Assembly: GCF_003390395.1 (NCBI RefSeq)
Contig: NZ_QUOV01000001.1
Span: 1,674,001-1,738,000, forward strand
DNA from: Thalassotalea euphylliae
GTDB lineage: Bacteria; Pseudomonadota; Gammaproteobacteria; Enterobacterales; Alteromonadaceae
Direction: 5' to 3'
Length of the DNA stretch: 64,000 bases
Under the pieces are notes generated by a model. It ran no database searches. It saw nothing but the letters and a program-made list of their open reading frames with translations, and was not told the DNA's origin. A program made the position numbers and the translations under genes. This document shows, piece after piece, positions 29,112-38,017 of the stretch. The first letter of the stretch is position 1. The number at the start of each line of letters is the position of its first letter.

Positions 29112-29768
29112 ATGACGCAAACGGTATCCGCACCACAAGATGTTGATATTCGAGCAACTTATTTAGCCGCAGAGGATCTTAAGCTTGCCGCTTCTTTACT
29201 TTATCAAGCCTACCACGATGACCCTGTCTTTTTAGAAATTTTCCATGGCGACAAAGAAGATTACGAACAACGGTTGCGCACATCAATTCGTGAAGAATTG
29301 GGCGCGTTTTGGCAAGCTAAACAGCCGATGGTTGGTTTGTATCTTGGTGAGGCCATGGTGGGGGTTGCTTGTTTAAATGGTCCAGATGATGGCGTTGGCT
29401 TTGAACGCTTTTGGCATTGGCGTCTAAAAATGCTGTTAAACGCAGGGTACTTCTCAACCAAACAAATGATGGAAAAAGAAAAGCGGATCATGTCGCAAGT
29501 GCCCTTAACGAAATTCCATATGCTCAGCTTTATTGCCATTCACCCTTTGCATCAACATCACGGTTTTGGTCATTATTTAATGGCTGCGGTTAATACCGTG
29601 CTTGAAGAGCATCCTGATAGCCAAGGTGTTGCCGTATATGCTACCAATGATAAGTATCGAGAGTTTTTCAAAGACGTAGATTACGAGCTCATTAAAGAAG
29701 TGCAGGTAGGTAAAGTAAACGGTGCGCTCATGGTGCATCACAGAGAAAACACACTAACGGGGAGCTAA
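29112..29768 (+). CDS. GNAT family N-acetyltransferase
   Basis: 218-residue GNAT-fold protein. The acetyl-CoA binding signature lies in IAIHPLHQHHGFGHYLMAAV (motif A, Q/R-x-x-G-x-G/A), and the C-terminal YATNDKYREFFKDVDYELIKEV gives the typical late strand and helix. GGGGGAG directly precedes the ATG at 29112, which is preferred to the ATG at 29100. It is two bases upstream of the Mpo1-like gene, so the two form an operon. Acetyl acceptor unknown. Confidence 0.8.
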   Translation: MTQTVSAPQDVDIRATYLAAEDLKLAASLLYQAYHDDPVFLEIFHGDKEDYEQRLRTSIREELGAFWQAKQPMVGLYLGEAMVGVACLNGPDDGVGFERFWHWRLKMLLNAGYFSTKQMMEKEKRIMSQVPLTKFHMLSFIAIHPLHQHHGFGHYLMAAVNTVLEEHPDSQGVAVYATNDKYREFFKDVDYELIKEVQVGKVNGALMVHHRENTLTGS

Positions 29769-29770
29769 GC

Positions 29771-30088
29771 ATGGCAACGCCCAAAAAATATCAAAGTTTT
29801 GAAGAATTTTACCCGTTTTACCTGTCGCAACACCAAAATAAAATTTGCCGAGGTTTACATTACATCGGCAGCGCAGTAGCACTTGCATTACTCGCATTAG
29901 CCTTTGTTAAGCAAACTTGGTGGCTGGTATTACTAGCGCTTGTTTCCGGCTATGCCTTTGCTTGGGTTGGTCACTTTTTCTTTGAGAAGAATCGTCCGGC
30001 AACCTTTACCTATCCTTGGTACAGCTTTATTGGTGACTGGCGAATGCTTAAAGAGTTTTTAACGAATCGCCAAGGCCCAAAACAATAG
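29771..30088 (+). CDS. Mpo1-like (DUF962) membrane protein
   Basis: 105-residue inner-membrane protein with two hydrophobic segments and the family motifs QHQNKICRGLHYIGS and GHFFFEKNRPATFTYPWYSFIGDWRM. Yeast Mpo1 is an iron-dependent dioxygenase of 2-hydroxy fatty acids; the conserved His residues are present here, but activity is only inferred. Cotranscribed with the preceding GNAT gene (two-base gap). Confidence 0.8.
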   Translation: MATPKKYQSFEEFYPFYLSQHQNKICRGLHYIGSAVALALLALAFVKQTWWLVLLALVSGYAFAWVGHFFFEKNRPATFTYPWYSFIGDWRMLKEFLTNRQGPKQ

Positions 30089-30111
30089 TGTTATAAATTG
30101 CGAATTTAGTG

Positions 30112-30147
30112 AAAGCACCAAATTGATTGAGTCAATTGGTGCTTTTT
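30112..30147 (+). terminator. Rho-independent terminator after the Mpo1-like gene
   Basis: AAAGCACCAAATTGA and TCAATTGGTGCTTT pair with one bulged A around a 5-base loop, followed by six T. It ends the GNAT/Mpo1 transcript. Confidence 0.85.
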
Positions 30148-30289
30148 TATGTTGATGGCATTGGCTTACGTAGGCTCTGTGCCAATAAATGTCAATGCGC
30201 GTGAATAGGCTTGATTTTTATTGTCTTGCTGACGTTTAGCTTGCTACACTTTGCCCGTTTTTGACCTTAATTACCTAATTTATATCTCT

Positions 30290-30895
30290 ATGAAGTTCAG
30301 CCCACTTGTCCAAGAATTAATTGAATCTTTTCGTTGTTTACCCGGTGTCGGTGCCAAAACTGCTCAGCGTATGGCGTTTCACTTATTAGAGCGAAACCGT
30401 CAAGGTGGTGCTAAGCTCGCGGAAACGATGGCAAAAGCTATGGAGCAGGTCGGGCATTGTCAGCAGTGTCGTAACTTTACTGAACAAGCATTATGCGATA
30501 TTTGTGAAAGTCCACGTCGCCAGCATGCTGAGCAATTATGTATTGTTGAAAGTCCAGCAGATGTTATTGCCATCGAGCAAACGGGCGAGTTTCAAGGTCG
30601 ATACTTTATTTTAATGGGGCACTTATCACCAATCGACGGTATTGGCCCAGAAGATTTAGGGTTAGACTTGCTTGAAGCACAACTGCAACAGGGCGGTATT
30701 AAAGAAGTGATTTTAGCCACCAATCCAACAGTTGAAGGGGAAGCGACTGCGCACTTTATCGCGGAAATGGCAAAGTCATTTGAAGTCAATTTATCGCGTA
30801 TTGCTCACGGGGTGCCAGTAGGCGGCGAGCTTGAGTATGTTGATGGCAATACTTTGTCACATGCGTTATCAGGTCGAAAAAGCTATCAGGTATAG
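30290..30895 (+). CDS. recR: Recombination mediator RecR
   Basis: 201 residues, identical in length to E. coli RecR, which with RecF and RecO loads RecA at single-strand gaps. Visible: N-terminal helix-hairpin-helix ([20 protein letters not shown]), the four-Cys zinc finger (CQQCRNF...CDIC), and the Toprim domain ([26 protein letters not shown]) with C-terminal [11 protein letters not shown]. The ATG at 30290 begins the conserved [14 protein letters not shown]; an upstream frame extension is not conserved. dnaX and ybaB, its usual partners, are not adjacent, and htpG, next in E. coli, follows only after 8.5 kb. Confidence 0.96.
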   Translation: MKFSPLVQELIESFRCLPGVGAKTAQRMAFHLLERNRQGGAKLAETMAKAMEQVGHCQQCRNFTEQALCDICESPRRQHAEQLCIVESPADVIAIEQTGEFQGRYFILMGHLSPIDGIGPEDLGLDLLEAQLQQGGIKEVILATNPTVEGEATAHFIAEMAKSFEVNLSRIAHGVPVGGELEYVDGNTLSHALSGRKSYQV

Positions 30896-30908
30896 TTCAC
30901 TATAAAGC

Positions 30909-30939
30909 TGCGGTGGAGAGTCATTAACTCGACACCGCA
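30909..30939. terminator. Hairpin between convergent recR and hmp
   Basis: TGCGGTG (30909-30915) and CACCGCA (30933-30939) form a perfect 7-bp stem; an inner GAG/CTC can also pair. No T run follows, so terminator activity is uncertain. Confidence 0.4.
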
Positions 30940-30961
30940 AATCCTTATTACCCCATAGCCC

Positions 30962-32170
30962 TTAAAGGTTGGCGTGCGGGCCAAATACCTCATAATGAAT
31001 ACATGACTCATCTACACCAAGTTTGAGTAGTTGCTGCTTGGCAAACTGCATAAATCCGACTGGCCCACAAAGATAAAAATCACCATTTGTATCTAGTGGT
31101 AAATCAATTACTGAAAAATCCATTATACCTGTGAAAGTGTCTGGTTGATCAGCTGCTCCTTCTCGATACCAAGTATAGGCTTGCCAACCTTGTTGCTGAC
31201 ATTGCTGTGCTGTGTGTTTGGCAAAAGAGTGCTGCGCTTCGTTTTCACAGGCATGTAAATAAATTACCTGTTGTGGATAGTTGTTCTGAGCGAGCGTATC
31301 TAACATGGCTTGCATTGGGGTAATGCCAACACCAGCTGAAATTAGCACTACAGGTCGTTGGCGATCTAGCCAGTAAAAGTCGCCAGTAGGGGCGTGTAAA
31401 TCAACAATGTCACCAAGGCTTAAGTGATCGTGTAAATAATTCGACATCACACCATTGCGCTCGCTTACATCGCTTAACTCACGTTTTACCGAAATGCGAT
31501 AGCTCTTACCATTTGGGCTGGTTGACAGCGAGTATTGACGAATTTCGTTGTAAGGTGATGTTGTCGGCTTTAACTCAATGCCTATGTATTGACCGGGGCA
31601 GTAGTTCATTACAGGCTGCTGATCAATCGGCTCAAAAACAAAGCTTGTAACCAACTCAGATTCTTGAATTTTATCTACTAGGCTAAAGGCGCGTTTACCG
31701 CGCCAGCCACCTGTCGCAGTTTCACGGTTAACATATAATTCTTCTTCAAGGTTTATAAACAAGTTGGCGAGTACTTGATATGCGGTTGACCATGCTTTTT
31801 CAATCGCTTGTGTGAAATGCTCGCCCAGCAGCTCGCGCATGGTTTCAATAAGATGATGACCAACAATATTGTAATCGTCTGGTTTAATATGAAAGCTCAC
31901 GTGTTTATTGGCGATACGCTCAACGGCATGTTTTAACACGCTAATGTTATCTAGGTTTTTCGCATAGGCGACAATCGCCTCGAACAATGCTGCTTTCTGT
32001 CGACCGGTTTCTTGATTGGTTAGGTTAAAAATATCTTTCAGCTCAGGATTGTGGTGAAACATTCGTTGATAAAAGTGCGCTGTTACAGCATCACCGGCCT
32101 GCTCAATAAGCGGTAAGGTTGATTGCACTAGGCTAATATCTTGAACGGAAAGGGCTTGATTAGATTGCAT
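30962..32170 (-). CDS. hmp: Flavohemoprotein (nitric oxide dioxygenase) Hmp
   Basis: 402-residue cytoplasmic enzyme converting NO and O2 to nitrate with NAD(P)H. The globin domain (~1-145) has the proximal haem His90 in IANKHVSF and the distal Tyr34 in HFYQRMF. The FAD domain shows RQYSLS and the FAD/NADP reductase part shows SAGVGITPM and FYLCGPVGFM; the C-terminus HYEVFGPH is typical. It is the last gene of a ppyR-like/nnrS/hmp run transcribed leftward and divergent from a NorR-type activator, the usual NO-detoxification arrangement. Confidence 0.96.
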   Translation of the reverse strand: MQSNQALSVQDISLVQSTLPLIEQAGDAVTAHFYQRMFHHNPELKDIFNLTNQETGRQKAALFEAIVAYAKNLDNISVLKHAVERIANKHVSFHIKPDDYNIVGHHLIETMRELLGEHFTQAIEKAWSTAYQVLANLFINLEEELYVNRETATGGWRGKRAFSLVDKIQESELVTSFVFEPIDQQPVMNYCPGQYIGIELKPTTSPYNEIRQYSLSTSPNGKSYRISVKRELSDVSERNGVMSNYLHDHLSLGDIVDLHAPTGDFYWLDRQRPVVLISAGVGITPMQAMLDTLAQNNYPQQVIYLHACENEAQHSFAKHTAQQCQQQGWQAYTWYREGAADQPDTFTGIMDFSVIDLPLDTNGDFYLCGPVGFMQFAKQQLLKLGVDESCIHYEVFGPHANL

Positions 32171-32205
32171 GTCTACTCCAACAAACTAGAAAGTTAAAAG
32201 TGAGC

Positions 32206-33435
32206 TTACTGACGAGGTTTAGTAAGTATTGGCCAGTAAGTGAAGAAAAATAAGCTAAATGCGATACCCCATAGCAAGGCGCTAAGCTGCCAGCTCAGCA
32301 GGGTATAGCCTAGGTGTGGCAAGATAAAGCGAATTAGTGCGGCGGCAGCTACCAAGTAAAATGCCAAATTGATACGGCGTTTTGTGATTAACGCCCGCCC
32401 TGTATGGCCTAGTGATACTCGACTCATCATAGCAATGATAATCAAGCCGATTGCGCCAATAGTGATTATATGCAGTGCAGCGCTAAATTGAACCATTGGG
32501 GTAAGATAGCTCAAACCAAGGGCGATAAGGCCTAGGCTCATTAATAAGTAAGCTAAGTGTAACGACCAAAGCAGTGGCACATTCAGCGTTTTTCTGCCTG
32601 ACCAACGAGCACAGCGCACTAGATGCAGTATGCCAGCAGATAGCATGAATAGGGCTGGTGTGATTGGCAGGGAGATAAACTGCCCAAGGATAAAAATAGT
32701 GATGCCAGCAATGGCGACTGGTAGTAGCGCCATTTCCAGCCAAGGTAGCGGCTGCGTGGGTTCAGTACCCGCGCCGCGAACTGTAAAAAACGGGATTACA
32801 CGGCCACCAACAACTGCCATCACTAGGGTAAAAATGAGTACCGCTGAGCGTGTAAAATGCACTGCTAAATCAGTTTTCCCTGCCAAACCACAGCCTAATA
32901 CGAGCAAATTGACCGTTGCTAGTGCACTAAGTAGAGGAATAAACAAGTAGTTTCGTTTGTTCTTCGCGCGCAACACAATACGCGCATAGCAGCCAATAAT
33001 AGCAAGCCACCAAAGGCTCTGTAGTGCAATGGCAAAAGCTAGACTTGATATTGTGTTGTACCAAAGAAGCGCTCTCACCATGACCCAAATTGCAACCAGC
33101 GCCATAACTGGACGACCGCTAATGCTTGGCGAACTTGTCCAAGTTTGCACCGCGGTTAAGATAAACCCAATGGCAACAGTGGCGGCAAAACCAAAAATCA
33201 TCTCATGAGCGTGCCATACTAAACTAGATAAGTAGAGGGCTTTAGCAGTAATAGGACTCGCGAAACTAAGACCTGATAGCGATCCCACCCAAAGCGCAAC
33301 GGCAACTACAGAAAACAAGCTTGCCGCTAAAAAGAAGGCGCGAAATGACAATTGCCATAGTGGATGGCGATCATTAAATATGGATAAAGCTGAGGTATTG
33401 TTTTCAGCATTTACAAGTGGTTCAGATATCATCAT
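32206..33435 (-). CDS. nnrS: NnrS family membrane protein (NO stress)
   Basis: 409-residue polytopic inner-membrane protein with about 12 hydrophobic segments. Family landmarks: FRAFFLAASLFSV near the N-terminus, HAHEMIFGFAATVAIGFILTAVQTWT (His pair likely involved in metal or haem binding), GGRVIPFFTVRG and MSRVSLGHTGR. NnrS proteins bind haem and copper and relieve nitrosative stress. 35 bases separate it from hmp and 18 from the upstream small gene, supporting one operon. Confidence 0.92.
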   Translation of the reverse strand: MMISEPLVNAENNTSALSIFNDRHPLWQLSFRAFFLAASLFSVVAVALWVGSLSGLSFASPITAKALYLSSLVWHAHEMIFGFAATVAIGFILTAVQTWTSSPSISGRPVMALVAIWVMVRALLWYNTISSLAFAIALQSLWWLAIIGCYARIVLRAKNKRNYLFIPLLSALATVNLLVLGCGLAGKTDLAVHFTRSAVLIFTLVMAVVGGRVIPFFTVRGAGTEPTQPLPWLEMALLPVAIAGITIFILGQFISLPITPALFMLSAGILHLVRCARWSGRKTLNVPLLWSLHLAYLLMSLGLIALGLSYLTPMVQFSAALHIITIGAIGLIIIAMMSRVSLGHTGRALITKRRINLAFYLVAAAALIRFILPHLGYTLLSWQLSALLWGIAFSLFFFTYWPILTKPRQ

Positions 33436-33453
33436 CTTAAAACACCTTGTGAC

Positions 33454-33720
33454 CTAAACCGTGGACACCAATGCAACGTAAAACGTAACCCACTTTAAAA
33501 CACCAGCGAAAATGATTGTCGCGATATGCGCGGTGACTTGGCTTGCAATCGAAAAGTAGTGGTCAAAACCAAAAGTAATGGTAACGCACATCAAGATGAC
33601 AGTTAGCGAAGTAAGCATCATCCAATTGCCAATAAGAATGCATTTTTGAAAATTCAGTTGTGCTTGGTCAAATTGACTGCCATCAGCAATTAGAAAATTT
33701 GAATATGGTGCAGGGTACAT
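33454..33720 (-). CDS. Small membrane protein, PpyR-like by position
   Basis: 88 residues with two transmembrane segments (WMMLTSLTVILMCVTITFG and a second from about residue 63). It is the first gene of the nnrS-hmp run; the minus strand has CGGAG five bases before the ATG. In Pseudomonas aeruginosa a small membrane protein, PpyR, lies between fhp and nnrS and next to fhpR, so this could be its counterpart. The assignment rests on size, topology and neighbourhood; sequence similarity was not tested. Confidence 0.6.
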   Translation of the reverse strand: MYPAPYSNFLIADGSQFDQAQLNFQKCILIGNWMMLTSLTVILMCVTITFGFDHYFSIASQVTAHIATIIFAGVLKWVTFYVALVSTV

Positions 33721-33762
33721 AATGGCTCCGATGTTTCGTGTTTAATGCTTTTGCTAAAGTCT

Positions 33763-33824
33763 GTAACTTACGTGGCCTCATTACTCTAAGTGTGCTAGCG
33801 GGGCTTATCTGCGCGCTATTGACC
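33763..33824 (-). promoter_or_regulatory. Candidate sigma-54 promoter region of the NO operon
   Basis: The neighbouring activator has GAFTGA, so a sigma-54 promoter is expected. On the minus strand two imperfect matches exist: GGCCACG-N4-TTACA (33777 to 33763), which keeps spacing and most of the -24 box but has GC for the GG and AC for the GC pairs, and GG-N10-GC (33824 to 33811), which keeps the invariant pairs but little else. Neither is convincing alone. Confidence 0.3.
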
Positions 33825-33946
33825 TTAGAATGACTTTCTGAGGCTTTGTTATCTAAGCGTTACCTATTTGAGTCATATCAAGACTAGTGCCAATCTTTTA
33901 ATGTATTGAAATATATATAGATATCTAAACTTGATGATTTTATGGA

Positions 33947-33983
33947 GTCAAAATGACATAGGGTTTTTGTGAGTCATAAAGAC
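33947..33983. promoter_or_regulatory. Two candidate NorR-type operators (GT-N7-AC)
   Basis: GTCAAAATGAC (33947-33957) is a perfect palindrome with a 3-base centre, and GTCATAAAGAC (33973-33983) is a near-copy 26 bp further on. Both fit the GT-N7-AC core known for NorR enhancers in E. coli. They lie in the divergent gap between the NO operon and its regulator, 130-220 bp upstream of the promoter candidates. Confidence 0.65.
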
Positions 33984-34060
33984 ATGCTTGTGTGTATTTG
34001 ATATAGTAAGGTTGCGTTTAGCTGAAAGCTGCTAACGGTTTAACTAGGTACGTTGATAGT

Positions 34061-34108
34061 TAGGTAGTTAAGTAGGTAGTAAATTAGGTAGTAAATTAGG
34101 TAGTTAAG
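34061..34108 (+). repeat. Four 12-bp tandem repeats in the norR leader
   Basis: Units TAGGTAGTTAAG, TAGGTAGTAAAT, TAGGTAGTAAAT and TAGGTAGTTAAG, arranged A-B-B-A, end 48 bases before the regulator's ATG. They are too short and too few for CRISPR and lie in the leader of the gene, where copy changes would alter spacing. Confidence 0.85.
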
Positions 34109-34156
34109 TAGAGAAAGGTAGAGAGAAAGCCAGCTAGTCGTTTCCATACTGACATA

Positions 34157-35872
34157 ATGAACACAGCACAAAATCAAAAAAACAGCAATCAAAAGAACAA
34201 CCATCAAATGAACAATTTAGCTGACAATCAATTATTAGAATTATCTATTGAATTGGCACAGAGCGCGGCAAAAGAGCAACGCTTTGATGATGTCCTAACA
34301 GCAATTCGCAAGGTTATTACTTGTGATGCTATCGCTTTGCTCGTTATCAAAGGTGATTACTTGCAACCGATAGCTAGCCAAGGGTTAAGTGCGGATACCA
34401 TGGGGCGACGTTTTGTCATTGATGAGCACCCGAGATTTAGCCAAATTTGCACGGCAAGAGAAGCGATACGATTTGCAGCTGACTCACCACTTCCCGATCC
34501 TTACGATGGCTTGCTGAGTAGCAAAGAAGGCGATTTACCGATCCACGCTTGCATGGGGTTACCACTTTATTTCGATGAACACTTAATTGGCGTATTAACG
34601 CTTGATAGCTTAACGCCGAATATATTCAATGGTTTGTCTGAGCGTGCGCTGTCTTTGGTAAGTGCAATGGTCGCGGTTAATTTGCACACAGCGCTTACCT
34701 TAAACTCACTCGAATCGAATATTAATCACTCTAAAGCGGTAATGCGTGCCATTAACGAACCAAGCATATCGGGTGTTCATACCGAACTTATTGGACAAAG
34801 TCCCTCGATGGAAAAGCTTAATCATGAGATAAGTATGGTTGCACCTTCAAATTACTCAGTGCTGATTGAAGGAGAAAGTGGCACTGGTAAGGAGCTTATT
34901 GCTCATAGTATTCACCAACAATCGAGTCGGTCTGAAGCAGCAATCATTCACGTGAATTGCGCTGCGTTACCCGAAAATTTGATTGAAAGTGAGCTATTCG
35001 GACATGTTAAAGGCGCCTTTACCGGTGCCAATAGTAAGCGCGCTGGTAAGTTTGTTATTGCTGATGGCGGCACTATTTTTCTTGATGAAGTGGGCGAGCT
35101 GCCGCTTGCTGCGCAGAGCAAGCTATTACGAGTGCTACAAAGCCAAGAGGTTCAACCGGTCGGGCAAGATGAAGTTATCACTGTCAATGTTCGCGTTATT
35201 GCGGCAACAAATCGCAATTTAAAAGATGAAGTCGAAAATGGCCGTTTTCGCGCTGATTTATATCACCGACTAAACGTTTACCCGATCAAAGTACCTGCAT
35301 TGCGTGATCGCCATGGTGATGTCGCCTTGCTGGCTGGCTTTTTTATTGAACGTGCAAAACGCAAGCTTGGTGTCGGCCAGTTAAAATTATCAACCAAACT
35401 AATGCAGCAGCTAACGCATTACACTTGGCCTGGTAATGTGCGGGAATTAGAACATTTATTAAATCGAGCGGCATTAAAGGCGTGTGCAAAAGTGCCAGCT
35501 GCTAATCGTTATGAATCGATAGTCACAATTACGGATAACGATAGTGAATTAGTAGCCCCAATTGGTGGTTTTAGTGGTTCGAAACAAGCAACAGAAAAGG
35601 ATTTGTTAGCAGCTTCTACTCAAACAGAAATTGGCAATGAATTTGCCAACAAGCACTTTGAACAAGGGCACTTTGATTACAAGCAATTTGACGATACGCC
35701 AATAAATTTAAGAGAAAATGTTGATGCCTATCAGCGTCAGCTGGTGCGTCGTGCGTTATCCCTTTATCAAGGGAATTGGAGCAGGGCTGCTAAGCATCTG
35801 GGGGTTGATCGTGCTAACTTAACACGCCTTGCAAAACGGCTTGATATTCATATTGATAAAGTTGTTCGTTAG
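34157..35872 (+). CDS. norR: NorR/FhpR-type NO-sensing sigma-54 activator
   Basis: 571-residue regulator with an N-terminal GAF domain, AAA+ domain and Fis-type helix-turn-helix. All five ligands proposed for the non-haem iron of E. coli NorR appear to be kept: Arg93, Asp114, Asp117, Cys132 and Asp150 (R75, D96, D99, C113, D131 in E. coli). The AAA+ domain has Walker A GESGTGKE, the sigma-54 contact loop GAFTGA at 286-291 and Walker B-type [12 protein letters not shown]. The C-terminus [23 protein letters not shown] is the DNA-binding domain. A ~90-residue Gln/Asn/Lys-variable linker separates AAA+ and HTH. Divergent from ppyR-like/nnrS/hmp, its likely targets. Confidence 0.92.
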   Translation: MNTAQNQKNSNQKNNHQMNNLADNQLLELSIELAQSAAKEQRFDDVLTAIRKVITCDAIALLVIKGDYLQPIASQGLSADTMGRRFVIDEHPRFSQICTAREAIRFAADSPLPDPYDGLLSSKEGDLPIHACMGLPLYFDEHLIGVLTLDSLTPNIFNGLSERALSLVSAMVAVNLHTALTLNSLESNINHSKAVMRAINEPSISGVHTELIGQSPSMEKLNHEISMVAPSNYSVLIEGESGTGKELIAHSIHQQSSRSEAAIIHVNCAALPENLIESELFGHVKGAFTGANSKRAGKFVIADGGTIFLDEVGELPLAAQSKLLRVLQSQEVQPVGQDEVITVNVRVIAATNRNLKDEVENGRFRADLYHRLNVYPIKVPALRDRHGDVALLAGFFIERAKRKLGVGQLKLSTKLMQQLTHYTWPGNVRELEHLLNRAALKACAKVPAANRYESIVTITDNDSELVAPIGGFSGSKQATEKDLLAASTQTEIGNEFANKHFEQGHFDYKQFDDTPINLRENVDAYQRQLVRRALSLYQGNWSRAAKHLGVDRANLTRLAKRLDIHIDKVVR

Positions 35873-35929
35873 TCTACCAGTTAAGCTAAAGCAATGATGT
35901 GCCAAATTAAAGCACACAATTTACGCACA

Positions 35930-37225
35930 CTATGCCTCACTGGATGTATTGGTTTTACGGCTGTTAGCTGCAAAATGACTTTGATCATCAGAGTGATTGG
36001 TATTGTCTCCAGATAAACCGCTTTCTTTCTGGCGACTATCATTACCATCATCACTTAATGTTTGTGTTGCAGACGCATTTTTTAAGATCATAAAGCCAAG
36101 AATGGCAGAAATAAATGACGCTAATAAAATACCAAGGCGTTCATCAACAATAATGTTGCTCCCTGTTGTTTCAAAGGCGAGCGAGCCGATAAACAAACTC
36201 ATGGTAAAGCCGATACCACATAGCACTGATACACCGAAAATATGATACCAACCAATACCCGTTGGTAGCCTTGCAATACCGAGTTTGATGGCAACAAAAC
36301 ACATCGACATAATACCCAGTGGCTTACCTATTACTAATCCAAGCGCAATACCTAAGGTGATTGGGTGAGTTATCGCCTCGGAGGTGAGCTCTCGAAAGTC
36401 GATGCCCGCATTGGCAAAGGCGAAGAGTGGCAGAATAACAAAGGCGACAGAGCTGTGTAGGCTAGATTCTAATTGCTTAACTGGTGAGTGGTCGGGATTC
36501 TTGCTATCGCGCATTGGGATAAAGAAAGCGAGTAACACCCCAGCTAAAGTGGCATGAACGCCAGACTTCAAAACAGCTACCCAAAGAATACCGCCAATTA
36601 AAATATAGGCGGGTATGTCAGAGACCCCTTTTTTATTGAGCAAAGTTAAGATCACTAAACATATCGCGCTGATAAATAGCGGTACGGTTTCTATTTGTTG
36701 GGTATAGAAAACCGCGATGATAACAATGGCGCCAATGTCATCAATAATGGCAAGGGTCACTAAGAATATTTTAAGTGCGGCAGGAACTTGCTTGCCAAGT
36801 AACATTAAAATGCCGAGCGCAAAAGCGATATCGGTTGCCGCTGGAATCGCCCAGCCAATGCGGTTTACTTCATCGTGATAATTAAGCGCTAAATAAATGA
36901 GCGCTGGTATCACCATACCGCCTATAGCGCCAAAAATTGGAAGTAGGGTGTTTTTAGGTTCAGATAAGTGTCCTTCTAACAGTTCACGCTTTAATTCTAG
37001 ACCGACCAAAAAGAAAAACGCTGCCATTAGGCCGTCGTTTACCCAAAGTAAAATGGGCTTATTTATCGCTAGACCACCGATATGAATGCCAGCTGGAATT
37101 TGGATCAGCATCTCGTAATAGACAGACAAAGCGCTGTTAGCAACTAATAATGCCAACAAAGTTGCAAATAAAAGAATCAATCCTGCGGCAGCTTCCAGCT
37201 GCAAAAACTTCTTAATCGTGGTCAT
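35930..37225 (-). CDS. nhaA: Na+/H+ antiporter NhaA
   Basis: 431-residue inner-membrane sodium/proton antiporter for salt and pH homeostasis. About 12 transmembrane segments are visible; the ion-binding aspartates lie in IPAATDIAFALGIL and IDDIGAIVIIAVFY, and WVNDGLMAAFFFLVGLELKRE is diagnostic. The C-terminal ~50 residues (after FMILKNAS) form a hydrophilic Ser/Asn/Asp-rich tail beyond the usual end of E. coli NhaA (388 residues). The regulator nhaR lies nearby in the opposite direction, separated by one small exported-protein gene. Confidence 0.95.
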   Translation of the reverse strand: MTTIKKFLQLEAAAGLILLFATLLALLVANSALSVYYEMLIQIPAGIHIGGLAINKPILLWVNDGLMAAFFFLVGLELKRELLEGHLSEPKNTLLPIFGAIGGMVIPALIYLALNYHDEVNRIGWAIPAATDIAFALGILMLLGKQVPAALKIFLVTLAIIDDIGAIVIIAVFYTQQIETVPLFISAICLVILTLLNKKGVSDIPAYILIGGILWVAVLKSGVHATLAGVLLAFFIPMRDSKNPDHSPVKQLESSLHSSVAFVILPLFAFANAGIDFRELTSEAITHPITLGIALGLVIGKPLGIMSMCFVAIKLGIARLPTGIGWYHIFGVSVLCGIGFTMSLFIGSLAFETTGSNIIVDERLGILLASFISAILGFMILKNASATQTLSDDGNDSRQKESGLSGDNTNHSDDQSHFAANSRKTNTSSEA

Positions 37226-37419
37226 AGCTTAACCTGTTGTCGAAATTACCCTTTAGTTCCGGTTAGGAAAGATTTGTTATCACGAGAAGGCCCTTAAGCG
37301 CGATAAGCAAGTTAATAGCTTATGGACTTATATTAATAAATATAGTGCATGGGGCTGGTAGGCACGATGAACGCAGTTGTAAAGTAAGTTGGTGGCGCTT
37401 ACGTGCTATTAACTGCGTG

Positions 37420-37836
37420 CTATTTGCAACTGTAGTGTCGTGCTAGAATGTCGGTAACCGATTCCACATCAAGCTGAGCGTTGTAATTAATCGCAGCTTT
37501 CTTTAGCACACTTTTGAATGTCTGATAGTCAATGTCGTCAGGCAAACATACTTGATCCATACCATACTTACGTGTTTTGACGACACTGTAGTTACTGGTG
37601 CTGGTTCTGCTGTTGTAGGCGCGATCGACTAGGCCTTTTGATTTTACTGGTGCAAGCAGTGCTTGCTTTTTACTGATAAGGCCATAGAAAAAGCCCTGAC
37701 AACCTACCTGTTGCTGCTGCGATATATTGTCCAATAAACATTCGTTTATCATCGCCTCAGCTGAGAATTTAGCCGCTAGAGAAGGCGCTGAAAAGCTGAA
37801 CAATACCGTTAAAACCACTACAATGGAAATACGCAT
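37420..37836 (-). CDS. Small exported protein, Rap1a/Tai-like
   Basis: 138 residues with a signal peptide (MRISIVVVLTVLFSFSAPSLA). The mature part has four cysteines and a pattern reminiscent of Rap1a/Tai-type proteins: an early Cys-containing helix with GCQGFFYGLI, and a C-terminal VCLPDDIDYQTFKSVLKKAAI...ARHYSCK. In type VI secretion clusters such proteins are immunity factors, but no effector or secretion gene is near, so it may be a housekeeping relative. It lies between nhaA and nhaR. Confidence 0.55.
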   Translation of the reverse strand: MRISIVVVLTVLFSFSAPSLAAKFSAEAMINECLLDNISQQQQVGCQGFFYGLISKKQALLAPVKSKGLVDRAYNSRTSTSNYSVVKTRKYGMDQVCLPDDIDYQTFKSVLKKAAINYNAQLDVESVTDILARHYSCK

Positions 37837-38017
37837 AAATCACCTCATTAATTGACCGGTAGAAGTGGTTAACCAATTCTCAGACCAGTCAATTATTAGC
37901 CATGTGGTCTTTAAAGTTAATTTAACTCTCGTTAAGATAAAATCTGAATATTTCTGACTATTACTTCGTAATTTACGAAATAATGGCTACTGAGTAGACT
38001 AGGGAGTGGAACAACGA

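Noticed and set aside
34061..34108. CRISPR array in the norR leader
   Set aside because: Units of 12 bp are contiguous with no spacers, and no cas genes are present, so these are simple tandem repeats.
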